Shown: positions 1-8,353, numbered from the stretch's first letter. The stretch: DNA of 10,383 nt from an uncultured Lachnospira sp. (GCA_934358235.1 CAKRKK010000074.1:1-10383), one strand, 5' to 3'. Program-made: numbers and translations. Notes: generated by a model not told the origin, from the sequence alone.

Positions 1-157
1 GTCTTACCGCTCTTCCAAATATGTTAGCAATACTGTCTTCTGATATAACCTCTTTGACAACAAGCCTGCTATCCTCCCGTATTCCCTTATCCAATATCTT
101 TAAAGCTGATGTCCTTATATCACTTCCTATAAGGTGAGAAATCCAGACACAACTCAT
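1..157 (-). CDS. Fourth gene of the helicase operon, N-terminal fragment (runs off the left edge), unknown function
   Basis: An open frame starts with ATG at 157 and continues without a stop for 52 codons to the window edge. The protein begins MSCVWISHLIGSDIRTSALK and continues with a charged, probably helical stretch ending NIFGRAVR. The start lies inside the helicase gene, one frame off, so the two genes overlap by 38 bp. A good ribosome binding site, AAGGA at 165-169, sits 7 bases upstream of the ATG, which supports a real, translationally coupled gene rather than chance. I do not recognise the family: the visible part shows no signal peptide, membrane helix or catalytic motif. It is probably a further component of the same system. 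An alternative is that this frame is the ancestral helicase C-terminus separated by a frameshift; the clean helicase ending and the RBS argue against that. Confidence 0.68.
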   Translation of the reverse strand, partial: MSCVWISHLIGSDIRTSALKILDKGIREDSRLVVKEVISEDSIANIFGRAVR

Positions 158-3100
158 CCAACAATCCTTGCACATTTTCCTGTGTACCATCCTTACATAA
201 CAATCTGTCGAGAAGCTCATCCGGATTAGGCTGTCCAATAACTGAACGGTACAACTGCAATATCTGAAGGTTTCGGTTATATTTCTGTGCAACAACACTT
301 CCACCAAAGTAAGGAACATACCTTTTAATATGAACACAATCCCTGATTATTCCGTCATCATCCCTGATTGGCATTAACCAGTGTGGAATCATGCCACATC
401 TTACAACCTCTGGCATATTTCTGTAATACGCCTCTGCTTCTGCTTCTGCTTCTGCTTCTGCTTCTGCTTCTGACAGCATTTTACCACTATAATACCTATA
501 ATTATATAAAACATCATATACTGCTGCCTTAAAGCAATCATCTAATATATCCTTTACTTTCGCGCCATTATCGCAATTAATTATATAATTTTTATCAGCA
601 TTGCCATAATTATAAAGTGGCTTTCTATACTTTTGCGTAACGTACTTTCTGATAGCAAGACAATCTTTTCTGTTTATTCTTCCCTCCCTTTGTTCGAAAT
701 CTACCGGATTAGAAGGAAGATTCCAGTGAACTATCCTATCGGCATAATAGTGAAAGTCAAGCCCCTCCTGTCCCATAGATGTAGTAGAGAATACGAATGG
801 GGCAAATGGTGAATTAAATGCTTTCTGAAGATTACTAAGTGCATTAACCTTATCATCATCCTTACTTGAACCAAGTCCTCTTGCAAAATAAGTATACACC
901 TGACATTCTTTTATAACGCCATCTGCAACAACGGTTGTTTCTATTTTAGAGGCTTTTATAAAGCTTTTCTTACCGAATGTGTTTTCAAACAGCCATAAGA
1001 TATCAGTTTTTTCTATCTTTTCTTTATCCTTGCAGGGCAATACCATATATATATATTCTTCTAATGTTTCTCTTAAATGAAGCTGCCCGCAATATCTTAC
1101 CATCCATTCCATAACAAGATCTGTGCTAAGAATATCTGATGTTTTTCTATACAATGCATCCAGTACCATCAGACCATTTATATAAAAATCCCTATTAGCT
1201 GTATCTGTACTTTTATCTGACTTATCCGAATTTACCTGACCTTCATTCATAAGAAATATTCTTCTTATAAAATTATAAGTCATCCATTTCAATTCTTCTT
1301 TGCTGTTCTCATCTTCACCAAATAATCCATCCTGCGCGGCATCACTTATACAATTATTACACGCTATTTTAATCTGAGCTGCGACCTTTTCAAAAGCTTC
1401 CTCTAAACTATCTGCATTTTTCCTATATGGATTATAATTCATAAGCTTCTTTTTTATATCTCTTAATATTTCTAATTCTGTCTCAAGCTCTTTTTGTGTT
1501 TTTATACTTTCGTTATCATTCTTTAGCTTACTCTTTATTCTTAATTTAAGCCTTTTAACAGCCTCATTAGATATAAGAACTGAAAGCATCCTTGGAACAG
1601 GTGTCCAGGCTGAGAATATTATTGTTTTACCATAATCGGATAACACATCAAATGGCGCTGTTAACTGATGTCTGCACACAACCGGAGGAATCCATAGTAA
1701 CAGCTCCGCTCCGTATACATTTTCCTTAATACACATATTTCCATCAGCAACAGTACGCGGATTATCCCCTAATACTTTTGTCAGTACCTCACTATAGGTT
1801 CCGTGGAATCCGCCTAAACACACAGTTTCATCCAGTAATAGTTCTTCCTTAATAAGTGAATATTCTATATTTGCAGGAATTGTACCTGTATCTTTATACT
1901 TCTTATTAAAGTCCGACTTTAGCTTATATCCTCCTGATACGCTATTATTACTGTCTGAATCAGAGCTCATAAAGCTAAGCGCATACGGAAGCCTCATAGC
2001 ATGTGATAATACACTTCCTGTATTACTATAATCCATTATTTTCTTTAATTCCTGTGTATAATCCTCAAGTCCTTTATAATCATAGCTTACAAGCTCTTCC
2101 TCCGATATTTTGTCGCTGTATTCATTCTTAGCAGATATTTTATATAAACCATCAGAACCAGTCTCAGCTACTGTCTGCTGCCCATTCTTAATTACATCTG
2201 CCATCCTTACGCTGTTATCATATTTTATGAGCTGCCTTAATACTGCCTCTCTTTCCATTCTTGTAAAATATTTTGACATTTTTTCAAGAAACTCATCTCT
2301 GACCTGTCTTAATTCCTCAGGAAGCCTTGTATCAGCTCCCTTTGAAAATGCAACAAGCCCATTTTTGTACGCATTCATTTTCTCTGTCAGCTCACCATTC
2401 TGATTAAGAAAGTCGCATACGGCTTTTATCGTTTCTTTACTGTTGTTTTTGTTATTCTGATAATTGTCTGTTATATCCTCTCTTCCCATATACATCCTGA
2501 ATGGCGTAGCCGATAAAAGCAGTATCTTTGATGTATAATCCACATTATTTATCTCATCATTAAAGATTTTATTAAGTATAGCTCTTTCACCATTATCATA
2601 TGTCCCGACAGCATTCCCGTTTTCTGCTCCCCCAAACAGGCAAAGCATGTCAATAACTGCCTGTTTATTCTGCAGCTCCTGCATAGATATAGCTATATTA
2701 GCATTTTGTCTTATATGGCAATATCTATTTATACCGTTTATATAGTTAACTATTTTATTTTGAAGGTATAAAAAATCCTGCTGGCTCTTGTTCTTATACT
2801 GTATCATTTTCAAATGTACCAAATACAGATTGATAAATATAAGTCTTTTTTGAGACAGTTCATTAACATGACACTTATTACCTTCAAGCCAGTAAGCAAT
2901 TTCTATATAAGGATGTACAGACTTTAATGAACCACCCAGGCTGTCGTTGTTTTCACGCAGTATAGTATAGAAATTCTCTGCCATAGTGGTATTTATCCCT
3001 TGTGCAATACTCTTTAATTCATATCCATTTATAGCCTTCCAGTTCCATTCGCCCTTATCGAATTTAAAATATTTTTCATTAATATATTCTTCTATTTCTT

Positions 3101-4568
3101 TTTGAGAATTATCAATATCGTTTATCGAATCTACAGCTTTCCCAGATACATATGCTTTTATGTATTTCTGGCAGGCACTTACATATCTCCCACAAAAAAC
3201 ATCGCATATTATTTCATAGTGTTTACTATCTTCACCAGCTACTGCGTTCTCATCTGACTGTACATAAGCATTGACAATATAATCCTCAATACTTTTTCCT
3301 ATTTCTGTTTCTTCCTCTGCAAGACTATCTTCCTTATAGCCTTTTATATTGTTTTCATATTGTTTTATTATATCCGTAATTTTATTTTTGAAGCTTGTAT
3401 CTGTTCTAATATTGCTGTTATGTAATCTAGCTGCTATATTACCCTCATCCTCTTTTATTTCCTTTAACAAGCCATCTATTTTACTATACCCCTCCATAAG
3501 TCTACAGCTATTCTTATCAATAGCTATCTGGTTAAGTACATGATATATAAATATTCTTTGCTTTCTTTTATAGGCCTGACTTTTAGCTGAATTCTCTGCT
3601 TCAACAAGAATTTCACCAAAGTTCTGGAACTCATCCAATATAACAAGATTATATGTAGCCGCATTAAGTGTAACTATTGAAAATGCTGTTCTTAGTGCTA
3701 TCCACTTATTTTTCCATTCCTCGGCTGCCTTGCTATATTCTTCTTCATTTTTCTTTTCTATACTCAAGTCCTGTATATTATCAATTATTGCTTTAACATC
3801 AGTATTAATCTTAATGTAATCATCTAACAGCTTTCTGAACTTATCTACCTTAGCCTTGAATTCCACATTAGCACTTTCACGTTCAAAGAATTCTCCATAT
3901 GTATTATATATCAAAGTACTTTCTGATCTGTTAAAGTTATACCCTTTATCCGGATAGCACGCCTTAAGCAGGCGGAGTATATATTCTCTTTCCTTCTCTG
4001 TTCCTGCGCTGTCAAGCTTTATTGAAGTCGCAGGTGTTACCGGAAGTACACGTACACGTATTTTACGTTTTTCCAGCGTTCTATCAACAACCTCGTTACT
4101 GCCTGTTGCAGCATTATATTCCTGACATAGTACATCTATCGGTATTGCTTTAACATTATCTCTTAACTCATTAAGGTATAACATTGATGACCTGTTCTCA
4201 TAGGAATATTCCTTATATTGAAATTCCATACTGTCATTTTCAATATAAGCTGAAATATCTCCTATATTATCATCAATCAGCTCATTTAAAGCCAGTTTAC
4301 TTTTATTTTGTTTTGCAATATTAAGATTAGAGCACAGATACATAACCTTAAATTCACAGGTGTTATCTTTGTCAAGCTTACCTTCAGCTATGCTGCACAG
4401 ATACCTGTATGCCAAAGCCCTTATCACACCCTTTGCAACATAAGTTTTACCTAAGCCCACTTCATCTGCTACGAGCATCCTTTTTACTGGTATATCTGTG
4501 TCAGTTGAAAAGTAATTATCTACTATGCGTTTTATTGTCCGTTTCTGATAGTCTGTATATCTAGTCAT
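120..4568 (-). CDS. Giant SF2/SNF2-like DEFQ helicase (1482 aa), putative defence-system motor
   Basis: This is an ATP-dependent superfamily 2 helicase or translocase. Visible motifs, in order: an N-terminal YQ pair at residues 7-8; Walker A DEVGLGKT at 35-42, of the SNF2-type 'DEVGLGKT' flavour; Walker B VILDEFQNF at 309-317; motif III LLLSATPF at 683-690; motif IV-like KTIIFSAWTP at 981-990; motif V MGQEGLDF at 1265-1272; motif VI QREGRINR at 1293-1300. All catalytic residues appear intact. The spacing is extreme: about 270 residues between Walker A and B, about 370 between motif II and III, and about 270 between IV and V, so large domains are inserted into the RecA folds. A run of seven Glu-Ala pairs lies at 1367-1380, after the motor. 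The start ATG overlaps the end of the PLD gene by 8 bp, with GGGAG upstream. The substrate (DNA, RNA or both) cannot be told from sequence. Confidence 0.9.
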   Translation of the reverse strand: MTRYTDYQKRTIKRIVDNYFSTDTDIPVKRMLVADEVGLGKTYVAKGVIRALAYRYLCSIAEGKLDKDNTCEFKVMYLCSNLNIAKQNKSKLALNELIDDNIGDISAYIENDSMEFQYKEYSYENRSSMLYLNELRDNVKAIPIDVLCQEYNAATGSNEVVDRTLEKRKIRVRVLPVTPATSIKLDSAGTEKEREYILRLLKACYPDKGYNFNRSESTLIYNTYGEFFERESANVEFKAKVDKFRKLLDDYIKINTDVKAIIDNIQDLSIEKKNEEEYSKAAEEWKNKWIALRTAFSIVTLNAATYNLVILDEFQNFGEILVEAENSAKSQAYKRKQRIFIYHVLNQIAIDKNSCRLMEGYSKIDGLLKEIKEDEGNIAARLHNSNIRTDTSFKNKITDIIKQYENNIKGYKEDSLAEEETEIGKSIEDYIVNAYVQSDENAVAGEDSKHYEIICDVFCGRYVSACQKYIKAYVSGKAVDSINDIDNSQKEIEEYINEKYFKFDKGEWNWKAINGYELKSIAQGINTTMAENFYTILRENNDSLGGSLKSVHPYIEIAYWLEGNKCHVNELSQKRLIFINLYLVHLKMIQYKNKSQQDFLYLQNKIVNYINGINRYCHIRQNANIAISMQELQNKQAVIDMLCLFGGAENGNAVGTYDNGERAILNKIFNDEINNVDYTSKILLLSATPFRMYMGREDITDNYQNNKNNSKETIKAVCDFLNQNGELTEKMNAYKNGLVAFSKGADTRLPEELRQVRDEFLEKMSKYFTRMEREAVLRQLIKYDNSVRMADVIKNGQQTVAETGSDGLYKISAKNEYSDKISEEELVSYDYKGLEDYTQELKKIMDYSNTGSVLSHAMRLPYALSFMSSDSDSNNSVSGGYKLKSDFNKKYKDTGTIPANIEYSLIKEELLLDETVCLGGFHGTYSEVLTKVLGDNPRTVADGNMCIKENVYGAELLLWIPPVVCRHQLTAPFDVLSDYGKTIIFSAWTPVPRMLSVLISNEAVKRLKLRIKSKLKNDNESIKTQKELETELEILRDIKKKLMNYNPYRKNADSLEEAFEKVAAQIKIACNNCISDAAQDGLFGEDENSKEELKWMTYNFIRRIFLMNEGQVNSDKSDKSTDTANRDFYINGLMVLDALYRKTSDILSTDLVMEWMVRYCGQLHLRETLEEYIYMVLPCKDKEKIEKTDILWLFENTFGKKSFIKASKIETTVVADGVIKECQVYTYFARGLGSSKDDDKVNALSNLQKAFNSPFAPFVFSTTSMGQEGLDFHYYADRIVHWNLPSNPVDFEQREGRINRKDCLAIRKYVTQKYRKPLYNYGNADKNYIINCDNGAKVKDILDDCFKAAVYDVLYNYRYYSGKMLSEAEAEAEAEAEAEAYYRNMPEVVRCGMIPHWLMPIRDDDGIIRDCVHIKRYVPYFGGSVVAQKYNRNLQILQLYRSVIGQPNPDELLDRLLCKDGTQENVQGLLDELCLDFSPYRK
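435..470 (-). repeat. Hexanucleotide tandem repeat (GAAGCA)6 encoding an (EA)7 tract
   Basis: Six perfect copies of GAAGCA on the minus strand (TTCTGC on the plus strand), followed by one degenerate copy, GAGGCG, at 429-434. Together they encode Glu-Ala x7 at residues 1367-1380 of the helicase, just after the motor core. Because the unit is 6 bp, loss or gain of copies keeps the frame and only changes the length of this segment. Confidence 0.95.
4561..4568 (-). other. 8-bp stop/start overlap between PLD and helicase genes
   Basis: The sequence ATGACTAG holds the helicase start ATG and the PLD stop TAG. GGGAG stands 9 bases before the ATG, inside the PLD gene. This layout is typical of translational coupling and suggests the two proteins are made in linked amounts. 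Confidence 0.9.
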
Positions 4569-6612
4569 GAGCTTCTACTCCCATTTCATTGTACATTTCC
4601 AGCTTTTCGAGCATTTTCTTATTCTGCTGATATATCATTTTCATCTTTTTAATATCAGATAGCTGTATACCCATTTTTTTATAAAAATCTTTTTGAAGTC
4701 TGTCTTTTATGCCTTCATCAGAATCACTCTGTTTTTCTATGCTATCTGCTCCTTTAATAATTTCATATAAAAGCTTATTTCTTGTATTACATATTTCTAT
4801 AGCATGCTTTCTGTTATTTGCTGCCAGTATATTTTCTAATGCTGGTATCTTGAATATTTCCGCTATATTTCCTGAAAAATATCTGCTATTATGTGAAGCT
4901 TCTTCTATTTCCCCGGTATTTCCTTCTGATTGGGTTCCAAACCACAGGATGCCTGACATATCGCTTACTTCATTTCTTTTCTCTATGTTTCGTATATCCT
5001 CTGATAAAGCATTATTAAATTCAAAATGTTTCATATATGATGCCCTTACATTTCCATATTCATCACATAGATAAAAGGTAATGCCACATCCCTTAATATC
5101 CAGCATATTCCTAAACTCCCACTCTAATTCAAAGCATTTATCTTTATCATCAGCCAGTTGTCCAAGCCTGAAGGACTTTCTAAGCATTTTTTCACCCTCA
5201 GGAACTATCTCTATATAATATTGCTTATATTTTTCAAGTACTGCTGTAAGCTCATAATTCTCTTTATTATAAGCTTTCCTGTCAGTTTCCCAGGAGCCGC
5301 CCTCTTGATTATTATCTGCATCTTTTTTATACAGAAGATATAGCGTACTGGCTTTTATATCAAGCTCATAATAATTGCTGTTCCAATATATATCCACTAT
5401 GCTTTCTAATATCTCCTGAAGCTTCTGTATAGCCTCTGCCTTATCCTTATTATAGCGGTAATACAACGGCTGCCCAAAAAACATAGCCTTAAGTCTTTTG
5501 ATAGCTGCGATTACACTATCATCCTTCTGCAGCCTTGCAATCACCTCTTTATTTCTGTTATAAGCACTATCTGTAAAGTTTAATGAACCCGTAAATATAC
5601 AATCGCGACATTCATATAACTTGCAATGAAACGAGTATATATTGGCATCTGTATCACCATTAAACACATAAAAAGGAATATCACCGGCCCCTGCCTCTGT
5701 TACTATTTCATAACCCCTGCGCTCAAGCTCTGACCTTAAGGTATATATTTTAATATTATGCTTTATAGCCGCTTCAACCTGTTTCTTAGTAATAAATGGT
5801 GAAAATATACTATCCACATTATCAAGCTTAATACTATCATTAAAATGCGCTGTTATTATTTCCGGATGTTTTTCCTCTGAATAATCTATAAGCTTATAAG
5901 CCTTTATTCTTTTTAATATCCTGCCCAACTGCATATCTGATTCATTATTATACCTGATTCCATAGGATGAAAGAATGTTAATAGCATTATCTTCTATCTC
6001 CTTGGTATTAATAATGTTATCAAGCCAGCTCCAGCAGTCAGACTCTTTTCCATCCTTGCTCCCATAATCTGGATATTTTTCACCCACAAGCTCATAACAT
6101 ACTCCATGCTCTAATGAATTACTCGTAGAAAGGTTCTTGCTGCCTACTATTATTCTGTATATAACCCTGCTGATATTGTTTCTGCTTCCATACTGTACAA
6201 TATATATCTTTGGATGAAAGCTTGCTCTTTTACTTCCCGCTATTCTTACTGAATACGCATAACTCATAGCTATTCTTTCATACAGGCTTGGATTGTCCAC
6301 CCCTCTGCCATCCTGATAAAGAAATGCTGCTCTTTCTTTTATATTTCTTTTTTTATCTATATCTGCTGCATTATCTTCATCTGTCATCAGCTCCTGACAT
6401 ATATCAGTTATCATCTGTCCTGCTGCCCTTTTTTCTGCAAAACCGGTATTAAGAAACAGACTATCAAGAATAGCAAGTATTACCTTAGGCTCAATACTAT
6501 ATGTCAGAAAAAGAGCTGCCTTCACCTCATAGTCTTCAATATCCTCAATATCATCTTTATGTTCCTCTTTAAAGCTTCTTATTGATAATTTATCTATAAT
6601 ATGTATATCCAT
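4561..6612 (-). CDS. PLD-superfamily protein with two HxK...GSxN half-sites, putative nuclease (about 683 aa)
   Basis: Probable phospholipase D-type nuclease. Numbered from an upstream ATG at 6633, the first half-site is FHPKIYIV (H140, K142) followed by GSKN at 164-167. The second is FHCKLY (H336, K338) followed by GSLNFT at 349-354 and NKEV. Two such half-sites form one active site in this superfamily. The aspartate of the classical HxKxxxxD motif is absent from both (Q and R stand there), as in several restriction-type PLD nucleases. The C-terminal ~300 residues match nothing I recognise and end in a charged, probably coiled helix. I place the start at 6612 because GGAG lies 5 bases before it, while the ATG at 6633 has no good RBS; the longer form would be 690 aa. 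The stop overlaps the helicase start in ATGACTAG. It probably acts with the helicase; a scaffolding or binding role is also possible. Confidence 0.86.
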   Translation of the reverse strand: MDIHIIDKLSIRSFKEEHKDDIEDIEDYEVKAALFLTYSIEPKVILAILDSLFLNTGFAEKRAAGQMITDICQELMTDEDNAADIDKKRNIKERAAFLYQDGRGVDNPSLYERIAMSYAYSVRIAGSKRASFHPKIYIVQYGSRNNISRVIYRIIVGSKNLSTSNSLEHGVCYELVGEKYPDYGSKDGKESDCWSWLDNIINTKEIEDNAINILSSYGIRYNNESDMQLGRILKRIKAYKLIDYSEEKHPEIITAHFNDSIKLDNVDSIFSPFITKKQVEAAIKHNIKIYTLRSELERRGYEIVTEAGAGDIPFYVFNGDTDANIYSFHCKLYECRDCIFTGSLNFTDSAYNRNKEVIARLQKDDSVIAAIKRLKAMFFGQPLYYRYNKDKAEAIQKLQEILESIVDIYWNSNYYELDIKASTLYLLYKKDADNNQEGGSWETDRKAYNKENYELTAVLEKYKQYYIEIVPEGEKMLRKSFRLGQLADDKDKCFELEWEFRNMLDIKGCGITFYLCDEYGNVRASYMKHFEFNNALSEDIRNIEKRNEVSDMSGILWFGTQSEGNTGEIEEASHNSRYFSGNIAEIFKIPALENILAANNRKHAIEICNTRNKLLYEIIKGADSIEKQSDSDEGIKDRLQKDFYKKMGIQLSDIKKMKMIYQQNKKMLEKLEMYNEMGVEAHD

Positions 6613-6697
6613 AACTACTCCATTTCTGCGCATTTCTACTTAATAATTCTGTGTCTGCGCACATATTATTATTTTCCACATATTTTTCATATAATGT

Positions 6698-6726
6698 TTT
6701 TGCGTCAAATGTGTGCATACGCAAAA
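6698..6726 (-). other. Hairpin in the gap between the DUF6361-like and PLD genes
   Basis: An 8-bp perfect inverted repeat, TTTTGCGT/ACGCAAAA (arms 6698-6705 and 6719-6726), with a 13-base loop, begins about 10 bases after the stop of the first operon gene. No U-tract follows on the minus strand, so it does not look like an intrinsic terminator. The loop (6709-6717, atgtgtgca) is complementary, with one mismatch, to 6656-6664 (tgcgcacat), so a pseudoknot or an alternative fold is possible. TGCGCA occurs twice further downstream, at 6656-6661 and 6627-6632. It may tune transcript stability or expression of the downstream genes; this is inference. Confidence 0.5.
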
Positions 6727-6736
6727 CCAATAATGT

Positions 6737-8236
6737 TTATTCATTCTCAAAAAACAGCTCATATATAAAAAATGAAGCGCATTTGGTCTCCGGTCTTTTA
6801 TCTTCCTTTTGCTTTTTATTAAATATTCTTCTATTAAGCCAGCTATCCTTAATTGATTCATTTTGTGAATCTGGTCTTGGTCTGTATTCCCATCTGAAAG
6901 TATCATAATATACACTAACCTGCTTTAACGTAATTTCTTCATTCTCTCTCCCCTTAGATGACTCAGTTCCATAATTCCATATAATACTGTCTATCTCCTT
7001 ATATACAGCACAATCCCTTGAAGTATTGCTTATTACTTTTATATATAATTCTTCCAGCTCTTTAACTTTTCTTCTGACATCGTCCAGCTCTATAACATCC
7101 GAATACTTCTTTTCATCCTCTATAAGACCGATACTCTCTCTAATAAGTCCGGCAGCATCAAAGCATTTTAAAATATTGTATATGTTATCATAAAATTCGC
7201 AGATTTCTTCATTTACATCTGCTGCATTTCCTTCCATATAGCTTTTATTTCTTATTTTAATAAGTTCGTTAAAACGACATTTAATTATATGCTCCATAAT
7301 CATAACAAGTCTTGCAAGCTTATAATTCTTAAGCATTTTCATCTGACTGCTATTATTCTCTTTAAGATTAATATCACTTAATATATTCTCAAAAACCATG
7401 CAATTATAATAATCATTATTTAACCTTTTATTATTAGTATTTAAAGAAAAAAGTCTGTTACACTCATTCTGTAATGATGTATATCCCTTATTATTTTCAA
7501 AAAATCTATCATAAATAGTTTTATCGCTAAGGCATTTAAGACATATAAATTCCATCAAAGAGGGCTTTTCATTCTCCCTTGTATTATCTTCTTCCTGCAG
7601 CTTAAATGTATTGTCCCTGCTATTATACTCTATTCCAAACACATATAGCATACGCAATATCATATCCTTCTTTTCTTTTCCTGTAAGGGTTTTATTTAAC
7701 GCTGCCTTTATATCTGCTTTTATAGTTTCCTTGCTTTGGTCTGGCTCTGTCAGCCCATTCTTACCCTCATCATATTGTAAAGCACTTATTCCCCTGCATC
7801 TGTCTGTGCTTAGCAGCTCTGCATTAAGACGACCTATATATGTATCATCAGCCTCCTCAAAAAATCCATATCTTCTTAGAAAGTTCCTATAAGTTCCAAC
7901 TATGTTTTCTTTAATATTCTTTCCATGAAATCCCCTGTTGGCACCTGCTAGCGAAGTTCTATTCCCTGACTTATATGAAGTCAGATATCCAAGTGCTGTG
8001 TTTATGTTACTATCGCAGGTGCTCTTATCGTCTCTATATTTCTGATATAATGGATATATCATATAGCAGTACACCAGATTAGGCATAAGTGTACTTACGG
8101 ATGGAAACAATATATCCGCAAAATAGTCATACAACATTGACAATCCCAGATCATTATGTCCTGTTTCTTCATTTATCATATTAAACAGCTTATTATCAGC
8201 ACTTATCAAATCCACAAACCCACTATCTATCCGCAT
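6737..8236 (-). CDS. DUF6361-like protein, first gene of the operon (about 499 aa)
   Basis: A soluble protein of unknown function. Its N-terminus (GFVDL near the start, then LYDYFADILFPSVSTLMPNL about 45-65 residues in, followed by aromatic residues and PLYQKY) resembles what I remember of DUF6361, whose members open with a short GW(L/I)D-like segment and a conserved 'FAD-LFPG-ST-Q-R' stretch. This is recalled resemblance, not a search result. No enzymatic motif or membrane helix is visible; the rest is rich in Lys, Glu and Asn and probably helical. I place the start at 8236 because AGGAG (8245-8249) lies 8 bases before that ATG. The in-frame ATG at 8266, which would give 509 aa, has no RBS. 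It is first in the operon, about 75 bases from a strong promoter, and is followed by a 124-base gap carrying a hairpin. A sensor or scaffold role is speculation. Confidence 0.75.
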   Translation of the reverse strand: MRIDSGFVDLISADNKLFNMINEETGHNDLGLSMLYDYFADILFPSVSTLMPNLVYCYMIYPLYQKYRDDKSTCDSNINTALGYLTSYKSGNRTSLAGANRGFHGKNIKENIVGTYRNFLRRYGFFEEADDTYIGRLNAELLSTDRCRGISALQYDEGKNGLTEPDQSKETIKADIKAALNKTLTGKEKKDMILRMLYVFGIEYNSRDNTFKLQEEDNTRENEKPSLMEFICLKCLSDKTIYDRFFENNKGYTSLQNECNRLFSLNTNNKRLNNDYYNCMVFENILSDINLKENNSSQMKMLKNYKLARLVMIMEHIIKCRFNELIKIRNKSYMEGNAADVNEEICEFYDNIYNILKCFDAAGLIRESIGLIEDEKKYSDVIELDDVRRKVKELEELYIKVISNTSRDCAVYKEIDSIIWNYGTESSKGRENEEITLKQVSVYYDTFRWEYRPRPDSQNESIKDSWLNRRIFNKKQKEDKRPETKCASFFIYELFFENE

Positions 8237-8312
8237 TCCATATTCTCCTAAGTTTTCTTTTTCCATCTATTTTACTTGTGTATACATATCCCTACACTAA
8301 TTACTTTTATCT

Positions 8313-8341
8313 AGTATATATTATTTACAAATGTTATTCAA
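8313..8341 (-). promoter_or_regulatory. Sigma-A-like promoter of the DUF6361-like/PLD/helicase operon
   Basis: On the minus strand TTGAAT (8336-8341) and TATACT (8313-8318) are separated by exactly 17 bases; they match the consensus at 4 of 6 and 5 of 6 positions. Transcription would start near 8305, leaving a leader of about 70 bases before the preferred ATG at 8236. The distances fit a housekeeping promoter. In a very AT-rich region some matches arise by chance. Confidence 0.6.
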
Positions 8342-8343
8342 TC

Positions 8344-8353
8344 TTTGGCCAAA
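8344..8353. promoter_or_regulatory. Palindrome TTTGGCCAAA adjoining the -35 box (possible operator)
   Basis: This perfect 10-bp palindrome extends to 16 bp with one mismatch (8341-8356). It lies immediately upstream of the -35 box of the operon promoter, a place where an activator or repressor could bind. No regulator gene is visible in the window. The GGCC core stands out in AT-rich surroundings. Confidence 0.35.

Noticed and set aside
2110..2403. Plus-strand open frame of 97 codons
   Set aside because: It lies wholly inside the helicase gene on the other strand, has no ribosome binding site and a low-complexity Ser/Phe/Leu product.
4045..4075. Short ACACGT tandem repeat (tacacgtacacgta)
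   Set aside because: It encodes the alternating Arg-Val segment of the helicase (RVRV) and is explained by coding sequence.
4709..5074. Plus-strand open frame of 121 codons
   Set aside because: Antisense to the PLD gene, whose motif-bearing frame is clearly the real one; composition is that of a shadow frame.
6645..6710. Internal promoter before the PLD gene (TTGACG box)
   Set aside because: No acceptable -10 box at 16-18 bases; the best match fits only 3 of 6 positions.
6640..6915. Minus-strand open frame of 91 codons between the first two operon genes
   Set aside because: Most of it overlaps the end of the DUF6361-like gene in another frame, and the product is not protein-like. It owes its length to the low stop density of the hairpin spacer.
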